Shown here piece by piece: positions 9,040-15,747 of a stretch of 32,965 nt of DNA (position 1 is the stretch's first letter; every line of letters begins with the position of its first letter). The DNA is from JBFELU01 sp041551965 (lineage in GTDB: Bacteria; Actinomycetota; Acidimicrobiia; Spongiisociales; UBA11373): NCBI GenBank assembly GCA_041551965.1, contig JBFELU010000024.1, positions 1 through 32,965 on the forward strand. The letters are read 5' to 3'. The notes under the pieces are model-generated. The model made no database searches and was not told the origin of the DNA. It saw nothing but the letters and a program-made list of their open reading frames with translations. The position numbers and the translations under genes are program-made.

Positions 9040-10542
9040 TCAGGCGCTGACGGCCCGGCCCGACGCCCAGGCCCGGAATCGGGACACGTCCTCGGCCCGA
9101 CTGATCGACAGGGGCACCGTGTGCTGCACCTCGGCCACCAACTCCTCGGTCGTCAGGGAGCCTCCGGCCCCGAACGCCCGATAGAGGGCGCCCACTACGA
9201 CCGCCTCGATCTCTGCCCCCGAGAAGCCGGAGGTGATCTCGGTGAGCTTGTCGAGGTCGAACTCCGCGGGATCGTGGTTCCGTGTTCGAAGATGGTGCGC
9301 CAGGATCTCGCGACGCGCCGTGAGCCCCGGGAGGTCGACGAAGAAGATCTCGTCGAAGCGGCCCTTGCGGAGCAGTTCGGGTGGCAGGGCACCCACATCG
9401 TTGGCGGTGGCGACCACGAACACGCCCTCGGTCCGATCCTGGAGCCAACGGAGGAAGGTTCCCAGCAGCCGCCGGCTGACGCCCCCATCGCCGTCACCCC
9501 CCACCGCGAAGCCCTTCTCGATCTCATCGATCCACAACACGATCGGCGCCATGGCGCCCACGGTGGCCAGGGCGCCGTCGAGGCGCTGCTCGGACTCCCC
9601 CACGTAGCGGCCGTAGAGCCGGGACGGGTCCAGGAGGACGAGGGGCCGGCCCCAGCTGTTGGCCAGTGCCTTGGCGATCAGGGATTTGCCGCAACCGGGT
9701 ACCCCCGTCAGGAGGATCCCACGGGGCGGATCGAGCCCGGCCGATGCGGTCCGGCTCTCGGCCATCACCGCTCCCCGGATCTCCAGCCAGCCCTTGAGGT
9801 GGTCGAGGCCCCCGACGTCCTCCAGGGTTCCGGAGTGGCTGGCAATCAGTTCGAGCACGCCGTCGGCGTTCAGCAGTTCGGCCTTGGCCGAACGCACGTA
9901 GGCCACGTCGTCGGGCCCGAGGGCCCCGTCGCGCAGCACGGCCCGTTGCAGGAGGCGCTCGGCGTCGGAGAGGGTCACCCCGCGCAGCGCCGTCACCAGG
10001 TCGGCCTCGGCCTTCGCCCCGATCTCAGCCGCCATGTTGCGGAGCGCCAGGTCCTCCACCGTCCTACGGACCAGCCGGGCCAGTTCCTTCTCGTCGGGAG
10101 GGCGCAGCGTCCACGGCACCGCCAGACCCTCGAGTTCGGGCGGGACGGTGCGGTCCGGTCCGGTGAGGACCAGGGTCTGGTCGCGGTCGGCCTGCTGGGC
10201 GGTGTCCTTGACCGAGCGGAGCACCACCGGATCGGCGATGGCGTGATGGGCATCGGCGAACACGAAGATGCCCGGGTCGGGGACGTCGGTGACGAAGGCC
10301 AGCGCCATGCGGGGATCCATCGTGCGGTAGACGGCCTCGTGGCCGTTGCGGGCCAGCCCGCGTGCCGCCGACCACGTCCACACCGGGAGTCCGAGCCCCT
10401 CGGCGACGCGGCGCAGGAGCGCCAGGAACCGCTGTTCGTCCCTGGTCTCGACGAAGATCAGCGGGTTCTGCGAGCGAAGCAGCACCCGCAGGTCGGCTGA
10501 GTTGTCCACGGACAGTGCATCGGCTCGATGGGGGGCGGCCAT
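9040..10542 (-). CDS. Ycf46-like AAA+ ATPase
   Basis: This protein has 500 residues from ATG 10542. A GTG at 10581 would add 13. The N-terminal third (LRVLLRSQNPLIFVETRDEQ) and the alpha-helical middle match the non-ATPase part of Ycf46-type proteins. A single AAA+ module follows: Walker A GVPGCGKS (280-287), Walker B IVLWIDEIEKGF (334-345), sensor TAND, and a putative arginine finger in LRKGRFDEIFF (about 391-401). DEIEKGF is characteristic of Ycf46, a family first noted in algal plastids and cyanobacteria; its exact role is poorly known. It diverges from mscL and meets the ICMT-like gene 3 bp away. Confidence 0.87.
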   Translation of the reverse strand: MAAPHRADALSVDNSADLRVLLRSQNPLIFVETRDEQRFLALLRRVAEGLGLPVWTWSAARGLARNGHEAVYRTMDPRMALAFVTDVPDPGIFVFADAHHAIADPVVLRSVKDTAQQADRDQTLVLTGPDRTVPPELEGLAVPWTLRPPDEKELARLVRRTVEDLALRNMAAEIGAKAEADLVTALRGVTLSDAERLLQRAVLRDGALGPDDVAYVRSAKAELLNADGVLELIASHSGTLEDVGGLDHLKGWLEIRGAVMAESRTASAGLDPPRGILLTGVPGCGKSLIAKALANSWGRPLVLLDPSRLYGRYVGESEQRLDGALATVGAMAPIVLWIDEIEKGFAVGGDGDGGVSRRLLGTFLRWLQDRTEGVFVVATANDVGALPPELLRKGRFDEIFFVDLPGLTARREILAHHLRTRNHDPAEFDLDKLTEITSGFSGAEIEAVVVGALYRAFGAGGSLTTEELVAEVQHTVPLSISRAEDVSRFRAWASGRAVSA

Positions 10543-10604
10543 GAGGGGCTTCCGCTGGTCCGAGAGGACCGGTCGCGGCACAATGGCGTCGACAAGGGAG
10601 GACC

Positions 10605-10994
10605 GTGGACAAGATTCTCAAGGAATTCAAGGACTTCATCGCCCGGGGCAACCTGGTCGAGTTGGCGGTGGCCTTCGTCATGGGCGCCGCTTTCGGGGCG
10701 TTGGTGACGGCGTTCATCGATCACATCGTCAATCCGATCATCGGGGCGATCTTTGGACAGCCCAATTTCTCGACCCTGACGATCGATCTCTGGGGCGACG
10801 CCGTACTTCGCTACGGGGCATTCCTCACCGCGCTCCTCACGTTCGTCACGGTGGCGGCGTCTGTGTTCTTCTTCGTGGTCAAGCCCTACAACGCCTATCT
10901 GCAACGTCGTCGGAGCGGCGACGAGGAGGAGCCGGCGGCACCGCCCGAGGACATCACGCTCCTGCGTGAGATCCGCGACGCGTTGAAGCGCTGA
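10605..10994 (+). CDS. mscL: Large-conductance mechanosensitive channel MscL
   Basis: MscL forms a pentameric pore that opens under membrane tension to release solutes on hypo-osmotic shock. The 129 residues hold the amphipathic N-terminal helix (MDKILKEFKDFIARGNLVEL), TM1 (AVAFVMGAAFGALVTAFIDH) and the pore-lining NPIIGAIF. TM2 (ALLTFVTVAASVFFFVVKPY) and a C-terminal charged helix (EDITLLREIRDALKR) that bundles in the cytoplasm follow. The start is GTG, preceded by AGGGAGGA. Confidence 0.97.
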   Translation: MDKILKEFKDFIARGNLVELAVAFVMGAAFGALVTAFIDHIVNPIIGAIFGQPNFSTLTIDLWGDAVLRYGAFLTALLTFVTVAASVFFFVVKPYNAYLQRRRSGDEEEPAAPPEDITLLREIRDALKR

Positions 10995-11001
10995 AGTGAC
11001 G

Positions 11002-11027
11002 GGGCCCGCCTCGGGAGCGGCGGGCCC
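11002..11027. terminator. Bidirectional hairpin between mscL and mtnN
   Basis: A perfect 9-bp stem (11002-11010 with 11019-11027, GGGCCCGCC pairing GGCGGGCCC) encloses an 8-base loop. It fills the gap between the mscL stop (10994) and the convergent nucleosidase stop (11031). No T-tract is seen. Confidence 0.7.
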
Positions 11028-11030
11028 TCC

Positions 11031-11789
11031 TCACATGAGTCGTGCGAGCGTCTCGACGATCCCGGACCCCATCGGGCCGGCCACCGCGATGACGAATCGG
11101 GTGAAGTCGGTCGGAGCGTGGTGATCGGCCCGATCGGAGATCGAACGGACCACGGCGAAGGGAACCGACCGCTCGGCGCACACCTGGGCCGTCGCGGCTC
11201 CCTCCATCTCCACGGCGAGCAATCCCGGCAATGCACCCGCCAGCGCCGCCGCCTCTGCGGGATCGGAGATGAAGCGATCCCCGCTGGCCACCAGACCCGT
11301 GTGAACCCGGGGGGTGCCGATCGAGAAACGATCTCGCTCGGCATGAGGCACCTCGTCGGCGAACCGGGTCGTCAGGTATTCCGCAGCCGCTTCGGCGGCG
11401 AGTCGGGTGAGCCGGGAGTCGGCGGGAATGGTCGGGCCGCCCACCGACGGCACCACGAAACGAGGGACGATCGGTGAGGCATCGAAGTCGTGCTGGGCCA
11501 GGGCATCGGCCACGACCACGTCGCCGATGGCGATGCCGGGTCCGATCCCGCCGGCGACGCCGGTGAAGATCACCGGACCCGCGTCGAAGACGTCGAGCAT
11601 GGTGGAGGTGGTGGCCGCCGCAGCAACCTTGCCGAATCCGCACTCCGCCAGGACCACGGCATGGTCCCCGAGGCGTCCGGTGGTGAAGGTCCGGCCGGCG
11701 ACGGGATGATGCTCCGGCCCGGCGAGTCGGCGGCGCAGCAGGCCGACCTCTTCCTCCATCGCCCCCAGGATGCCGAGCCGCGCCGTCAC
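11031..11789 (-). CDS. mtnN: 5'-methylthioadenosine/S-adenosylhomocysteine nucleosidase
   Basis: The enzyme splits adenine from methylthioadenosine and S-adenosylhomocysteine, clearing by-products of SAM use. The 252 residues begin with the family start LGILGAMEEEVGLLRR. They continue with GFGKVAAAATT, FTGVAGGIGPGIAIGDVVVA (phosphorylase-fold core) and ASGDRFISDP. LLAVEMEGAATAQVC holds the ribose-binding Met-Glu. The later SDRAD motif contains the catalytic aspartate. It starts at GTG 11789 and overlaps the thiI stop by one base (TAGTG), so translation is probably coupled. The much longer open frame upstream is an overlap with thiI on the same strand and is not used. Confidence 0.93.
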   Translation of the reverse strand: MTARLGILGAMEEEVGLLRRRLAGPEHHPVAGRTFTTGRLGDHAVVLAECGFGKVAAAATTSTMLDVFDAGPVIFTGVAGGIGPGIAIGDVVVADALAQHDFDASPIVPRFVVPSVGGPTIPADSRLTRLAAEAAAEYLTTRFADEVPHAERDRFSIGTPRVHTGLVASGDRFISDPAEAAALAGALPGLLAVEMEGAATAQVCAERSVPFAVVRSISDRADHHAPTDFTRFVIAVAGPMGSGIVETLARLM

Positions 11790-13021
11790 TAGGCTGCCGG
11801 CTGCATCGGCATCCCCGGCCACCATGCACGGGCGTCGACGGTCTCCCAGGTGGCCAGGGCCTCGGTCACGAGTTCGGGCCCCACATGTCGAACCCCCTCG
11901 TCGAGTCGGCGCCGGTTGGCCTTCGTCGCCACCCGATTGCCGTCGGAGAGGTCGCAGACCTCCTGGGTCCGCACCGAGAGTTCGAACGTCCCGATCTCCT
12001 TGGCTCGCGCCACTATCTCCTCCTTGCGGAACCCGATGAGCGGCCGCAACACCGGGGTGTCGATCGAGCGATCCAGTTCGACGAGATGGGCGGCGGTCTG
12101 GGAGGAGACCTGTCCCAGCGAATCCCCGGTGATGAGCATCGGGATCTCCAGCCGCCGAGCCACCCGCTCGGCGGCATCGAGCATGAGCCGCTTCAGGACC
12201 ACCTGACGCATGCGGGGATCGACGCGATCGCGGAGTGCCTCCTTGATCGGCTGGAAGTCGATGACGTGGAGGCGCGGCTCGGTGCCTCCGGACCACCGCA
12301 TGCTCAGCGAGTGGGCCACCGCCAGGGCCTGATCGGCTGCGGCGCAATCCATCATCAGGTGAAGGAAGTCGACCGGGCACCCGCGCCGCATCATCATCCA
12401 GGCCGCCACCGGTGAGTCGATCCCGCCCGAGTGCAGAGCCAGGGCCGGCTCCTGCGTGCCGAGCGGCAGGCCGTCGACACCCCTCCAGCGCCGGTCCACG
12501 AGCCAGGCCCGATCGTCGCGGACGAGGACTCGGACCGTCATCTCCGGGTCGTCCAGGTCCACTCCGGCCGAGGAATCGAGCAGGAGGCGCCCGATGAGGA
12601 CCTCGGCATCGCGAGATTTCCATTCATGATTCCCCCGGCGGCGCACTCTCACTGCGAAGCGCCGCCCGACCACCAGGTGCCGGGTGGCCCCGGCCACCGC
12701 ATCGCCGAGCTCTTCGAGAGTGGCGGCCTCGATCGATCGCAGCCGCTCCACCCGTCCGACGCCGAAGGTCTGCGAAGCCACCTCGGCGGCGACGTCCTTG
12801 TCGTTGCCCTCGATCGCCATCTCGTGATAGCCGCTGCGCCTGACGATCCCCTCGATCTCGTTGTGGCGGAGTGCATCCTGCACGTTCTCGGTGAGGGTGC
12901 GCAGGAATCGGTCCCGGGTCGTCCGGGATTTGAGGAAGATCTCCCCCGAAGCGGTCAGCCGCAGGGACGGGTCATCGGTGATCGGCAGGGTTGACCTCCG
13001 GCGGTTCGACCCTTTCACCAT
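11789..13021 (-). CDS. thiI: tRNA 4-thiouridine / thiazole-synthesis sulfurtransferase ThiI
   Basis: ThiI adenylates U8 of tRNA for 4-thiouridine formation and in some bacteria supplies sulfur for the thiamine thiazole. The 410 residues contain an N-terminal ferredoxin-like and THUMP region (about 15-180). The PP-loop ATPase follows, with LALHSGGIDSPVAAWMM (194-210) and MLITGDSLGQVSSQT (about 295-309). There is no C-terminal rhodanese domain, as in the Bacillus-type short ThiI, so a separate cysteine desulfurase or sulfur carrier must donate sulfur. The ATG at 13021 has AGGAGG about 12 bases before it. It is divergent from the YbaK gene and upstream of mtnN. Confidence 0.93.
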   Translation of the reverse strand: MVKGSNRRRSTLPITDDPSLRLTASGEIFLKSRTTRDRFLRTLTENVQDALRHNEIEGIVRRSGYHEMAIEGNDKDVAAEVASQTFGVGRVERLRSIEAATLEELGDAVAGATRHLVVGRRFAVRVRRRGNHEWKSRDAEVLIGRLLLDSSAGVDLDDPEMTVRVLVRDDRAWLVDRRWRGVDGLPLGTQEPALALHSGGIDSPVAAWMMMRRGCPVDFLHLMMDCAAADQALAVAHSLSMRWSGGTEPRLHVIDFQPIKEALRDRVDPRMRQVVLKRLMLDAAERVARRLEIPMLITGDSLGQVSSQTAAHLVELDRSIDTPVLRPLIGFRKEEIVARAKEIGTFELSVRTQEVCDLSDGNRVATKANRRRLDEGVRHVGPELVTEALATWETVDARAWWPGMPMQPAA

Positions 13022-13142
13022 AGGCAGATCGTGCCTCCTGGCGGGAGTCTTCGATCCCCACCCCGGCGATCAGACGCGTACGTTTGGGGGAGCGACGGGG
13101 GACCGCGGTCCCGCCGTCGGTCATCCGATGGGGAGGTGTCTG

Positions 13143-13616
13143 ATGACGGAACTCGATTGTGCCCATCGTGTCCGCGAGCACCTCGTGTCACACGGCATCC
13201 CCTACACCCTGACCGAACACCAAGAGATCTTCACCGCCCAGGCGATGGCCGAAGCCGAGGGTGTTCCGGGAAGGCATGTTGCCAAACCGGTGATCCTCAG
13301 CGCCGACGGTGAGCTGATCATGGCGGTGCTGGCCGCACCGGATCACGTCAGCATGACCCTGGCCAAGCAGGCCTTCGACTGCAACGAGGTGAGGCTGGCA
13401 ACGGAGGCCGAGTTCGGGGGCGTCTTCGGCGATTGCGAGCTGGGTGCGGAACCGCCGTTCGGCAACCTCTACGGCATGCCGGTCGTGGTGGACGAGGGAC
13501 TGATGGCGGCTGAGGAGCTGGTGTTCAGCGCCGGTGATCATCGCCACTCGATGCGCATCGCCATGGAGGACTACCTGGCGGCGACCAGGCCGCGGGAGGT
13601 GCGCATCTCTGCCTGA
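13143..13616 (+). CDS. YbaK/EbsC-type aminoacyl-tRNA deacylase
   Basis: This 157-residue single-domain protein resembles Cys-tRNA(Pro)/prolyl-tRNA-editing deacylases. Visible features are the N-terminal HGIPYTLTEHQEIFTAQAMA, followed by GRHVAKPVILSADGELIMAV with the key lysine of the active pocket. Then come EAEFGGVFGDCELGAEPPFG and a C-terminal HSMRIAMEDYL. Proteins of this type hydrolyse mischarged tRNAs in trans. Which amino acid is edited cannot be told from sequence. The ATG at 13143 follows GGGGAGGT. It pairs divergently with thiI across 121 bp, where nothing else was recognised. Confidence 0.88.
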   Translation: MTELDCAHRVREHLVSHGIPYTLTEHQEIFTAQAMAEAEGVPGRHVAKPVILSADGELIMAVLAAPDHVSMTLAKQAFDCNEVRLATEAEFGGVFGDCELGAEPPFGNLYGMPVVVDEGLMAAEELVFSAGDHRHSMRIAMEDYLAATRPREVRISA

Positions 13617-13644
13617 TGGGGGCCTCGCCGCATGAGGCGCCCAT
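13616..13644 (+). terminator. Hairpin after the YbaK-type gene
   Basis: Arms 13616-13626 and 13634-13644 (ATGGGGGCCTC and GAGGCGCCCAT) pair at 10 of 11 positions around a 7-base loop, starting at the stop codon. It ends 16 bp before the small lipoprotein gene, so it may be a terminator or an intercistronic attenuator. Confidence 0.55.
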
Positions 13645-13659
13645 GACACGGGAGAGAGC

Positions 13660-13848
13660 ATGAAACGGTTGCTGTCCCTGGCGACCCTGGCGCTGGCCGT
13701 CGCCGGATGTGGTGACGACGACGCCGACACCACGGTGGGCGGCTCCTTCGGCGGAGTGGGCCCCGGCATCTCGTGGACCGATCGCGGCATCCAGGTGCTG
13801 GGTGAGATGGACGGCGGCGTGCTGGTGGTGATCAGCGTCGATTCGTAG
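13660..13848 (+). CDS. Small lipoprotein, 62 residues
   Basis: The protein begins MKRLLSLATLALAVAGC, a complete lipoprotein signal peptide: two basic residues, a hydrophobic core, and the lipobox L-A-V-A-G-C with Cys17. After cleavage about 46 residues remain: an acidic stretch DDDADTT, a glycine-rich section (GGSFGGVGPG), and two predicted beta strands (GIQVLGEMDGG and VLVVISVDS). No family is recognised. GGGAGAG lies about six bases before the ATG, supporting translation. It ends 2 bp before the convergent hspR stop. Lgt (1934-2749) would lipidate it. Confidence 0.75.
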   Translation: MKRLLSLATLALAVAGCGDDDADTTVGGSFGGVGPGISWTDRGIQVLGEMDGGVLVVISVDS

Positions 13849-13850
13849 TC

Positions 13851-14264
13851 TCAGTCGTCGAGGAGGCCGCCCAGGTTGGGCCGGGGGACGTCGGGGAGGT
13901 TGCGGCGTGCTCGTCCCGGAACGTAGCCGACCCGTGGCGCCGAGCCGGTCCTCACCCGCTGCTCGGCCTCCCCGAGCAGGCGCCGCAGCCGCGAGACCTG
14001 CTTCTTGAGGCGCTCGATCTCGTCCCGCATCTCGAGGATTATGCGTACCCCCTCCAGGTTCACGCCGTCGGCGGTGAGCTCCTGAATCATGCCCAGCCTC
14101 TCGAGGTCCTCGTTGGAGTAGCGGCGGGTGCCGCCGGGGGTCCGGTACGGGCTGAGCAGACCGCGGCGCTCATAGATGCGTAGCGTCTGAGGGTGGACGC
14201 CGGCGAGTTCGGCGGCCACCGAGATGATGTAGACGGCTTCGTTGGCGTCGTGGCTCACGATCAC
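13851..14264 (-). CDS. hspR: MerR-family heat-shock repressor HspR
   Basis: HspR represses actinobacterial heat-shock genes by binding HAIR boxes, with DnaK as co-repressor. The 137 residues start with the MerR winged helix: VYIISVAAELAGVHPQTLRI, YERRGLLSPYRTPGGTRRYS. A coiled coil (about 75-103, EMRDEIERLKKQVSRLRRLL) and a basic, proline-rich tail follow. Its place as the last gene after dnaK-grpE-dnaJ is the standard actinobacterial arrangement. The GTG start overlaps the dnaJ stop by 4 bp (GTGA). Matching HAIR-like boxes lie upstream of dnaK and clpB in this window. Confidence 0.95.
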   Translation of the reverse strand: MIVSHDANEAVYIISVAAELAGVHPQTLRIYERRGLLSPYRTPGGTRRYSNEDLERLGMIQELTADGVNLEGVRIILEMRDEIERLKKQVSRLRRLLGEAEQRVRTGSAPRVGYVPGRARRNLPDVPRPNLGGLLDD

Positions 14265-15175
14265 ACCCCCAGATGGGCTCGGAGTTCTCTGGATCGGTCG
14301 TTGTCGTGGAGTCTCTCGAGGAGGTCTCGGGTGGCCTCATCGAGGTGGGTGGGCACCGCCACCTCGACGGTCACCAGCATGTCGCCGGTCCGGTCGGCAG
14401 CGGCGATTCCCTTGCCGGACACCCGGAAGGTCTTCCCCGTGGGCGTGCCGGGTGGAATCTTCAGCGTGACCTTGCCGTCGAGGGTGGGTGCGCTGATCCG
14501 GGCCCCGAGGGCCGCCTCGGTGAACGAGATCGGCACTCTGACCCGGAGGTCGAGGCCGGAGCGCTCGAAGACCGGATGAGTGCCCACGCGAACCTTCACG
14601 TAGAGGTCGCCGGGTGCGCCGCCACCGGTTCCCGAGCCGCCCTTGCCGCGCAGCCGGATGCGGGCGCCGTCGTTGATCCCGGCGGGGATCTTGACGTTCA
14701 CCGCACGGCCCCGCTCGACGGTGATCGCCTTCGTGGTGCCCGAGGCCGCCTCGTGGAAGGTGAGGCCCACTTCGGTCTCGAGGTCGCGTCCGGCCCGGCC
14801 CTGGGTCGAGCCCGAGCGGAAGCCGAAGAGATCCCCGAGCCCACCGAAGACCCCGCCCCCGAACAGATCGCCGAGGTTCTCGAGGTCGTCGATCCGGACG
14901 TACTGGGCGCCGCCTCCGGGACCCCCCATGAAGGTGCCGCTGGCGAAGGCCTCCCTCTCCTGGTCGTACTTGGCCCGTTCCTCTCGATCACCGAGCGTGG
15001 CGTAAGCCTCGCTGATCTCCTTGAAGCGGGTCTCGGCGGCGGTATCCCCCGGGTTGTTGTCGGGGTGGTGTTGCTGGGCCAGGCGGCGGTAGGCCTTCTT
15101 GATCTCGGAGTCGGTGGCGCCCCGGTCGACTCCGAGCGTCTCGTAGTAGTCCTTCTCCAGCCACTCCCGGCGCAT
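14261..15175 (-). CDS. dnaJ: DnaJ-type co-chaperone lacking the zinc finger (CbpA-like)
   Basis: This J-domain co-chaperone delivers clients to DnaK and stimulates its ATPase. The 304 residues have the J domain (about 8-72; HPD at 37-39 within QQHHPDNN) and a Gly/Phe linker (GDLFGGGVFGGLGDLFGF). Two C-terminal beta domains follow, beginning GRDLETEVGLTFHEAASGT and ending near HLDEATRDLLERLHD. There are no CxxCxGxG repeats, so it is a type B (CbpA-like) protein although it sits where zinc-finger DnaJ usually lies in actinobacterial operons. It overlaps grpE by one base and hspR by four. Confidence 0.93.
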   Translation of the reverse strand: MRREWLEKDYYETLGVDRGATDSEIKKAYRRLAQQHHPDNNPGDTAAETRFKEISEAYATLGDREERAKYDQEREAFASGTFMGGPGGGAQYVRIDDLENLGDLFGGGVFGGLGDLFGFRSGSTQGRAGRDLETEVGLTFHEAASGTTKAITVERGRAVNVKIPAGINDGARIRLRGKGGSGTGGGAPGDLYVKVRVGTHPVFERSGLDLRVRVPISFTEAALGARISAPTLDGKVTLKIPPGTPTGKTFRVSGKGIAAADRTGDMLVTVEVAVPTHLDEATRDLLERLHDNDRSRELRAHLGV

Positions 15176-15747
15176 CAGCCTTCGTCGCCCGTCTCGGTCT
15201 CGGTGGAGCGAACGGTTACGAGGGCGGGTCGCAGCACCTTGCCCTTGACCAGGTAGCCGCGACGCATCTCCTCGTCGACCACGAGGTGGCCGTCGCCGCC
15301 ACCGGCCACGGCTTCGTGGACGGTGGGGTCGAAGGGCTCCCCGGCCCCGGCTGCCATCTCCAGACCCTCCTTGCGCAGGACGTCCATCAGTTGATGGAAG
15401 GTGCTCCGCACGCCGGCGAGGAGGTTCTCCTCAGAGGGGGACTGCGGTTCGTGGACGAACGCCTGGTCGAACGAGTCGAGCACGGGGAGGAGCGCCTCGA
15501 GGACACGCTCGGCCGCCCGGTCCACGATCTCTCGCCGATCCCGTTCGGCTCGCTTCCGGAAGTTCTCGAACTCGGCGGCGACCCGCTGCAGATCGTCGAG
15601 ATGAGCGTCGGCCGTGTCCCGCAGTGTGGTGATCGTCTCCAGGAGGACGTTCACCGCCTCGTCGCGGTCCTCGGGGAGGTCCTCGACGACGGCCGGGACC
15701 GGCTCCTCGATCGCCTCGACGACGGTGTCGTCTTCGGTGGCGGTCAC
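15175..15747 (-). CDS. grpE: Nucleotide exchange factor GrpE
   Basis: GrpE releases ADP from DnaK. The 190 residues have an acidic N-terminus (VVEAIEEPVPAVVEDLPEDR) and a long coiled-coil helix (about 30-85). The conserved AAEFENFRKRAERDRREIVD segment and a helical bundle (LEALLPVLDSFDQAF) follow. The C-terminal beta-wing has FDPTVHEAVAGG and GYLVKGKVLRPALVTV. It starts at GTG, overlapping the dnaK stop by 4 bp (GTGA), and ends one base into dnaJ, which supports translational coupling. Confidence 0.96.
   Translation of the reverse strand: MTATEDDTVVEAIEEPVPAVVEDLPEDRDEAVNVLLETITTLRDTADAHLDDLQRVAAEFENFRKRAERDRREIVDRAAERVLEALLPVLDSFDQAFVHEPQSPSEENLLAGVRSTFHQLMDVLRKEGLEMAAGAGEPFDPTVHEAVAGGGDGHLVVDEEMRRGYLVKGKVLRPALVTVRSTETETGDEG

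Noticed and set aside
11031..12623. A 530-residue version of the nucleosidase
   Set aside because: The N-terminal half overlaps thiI on the same strand in another frame and is Arg/Pro/Gly-rich; GTG 11789 coupled to the thiI stop fits the family.
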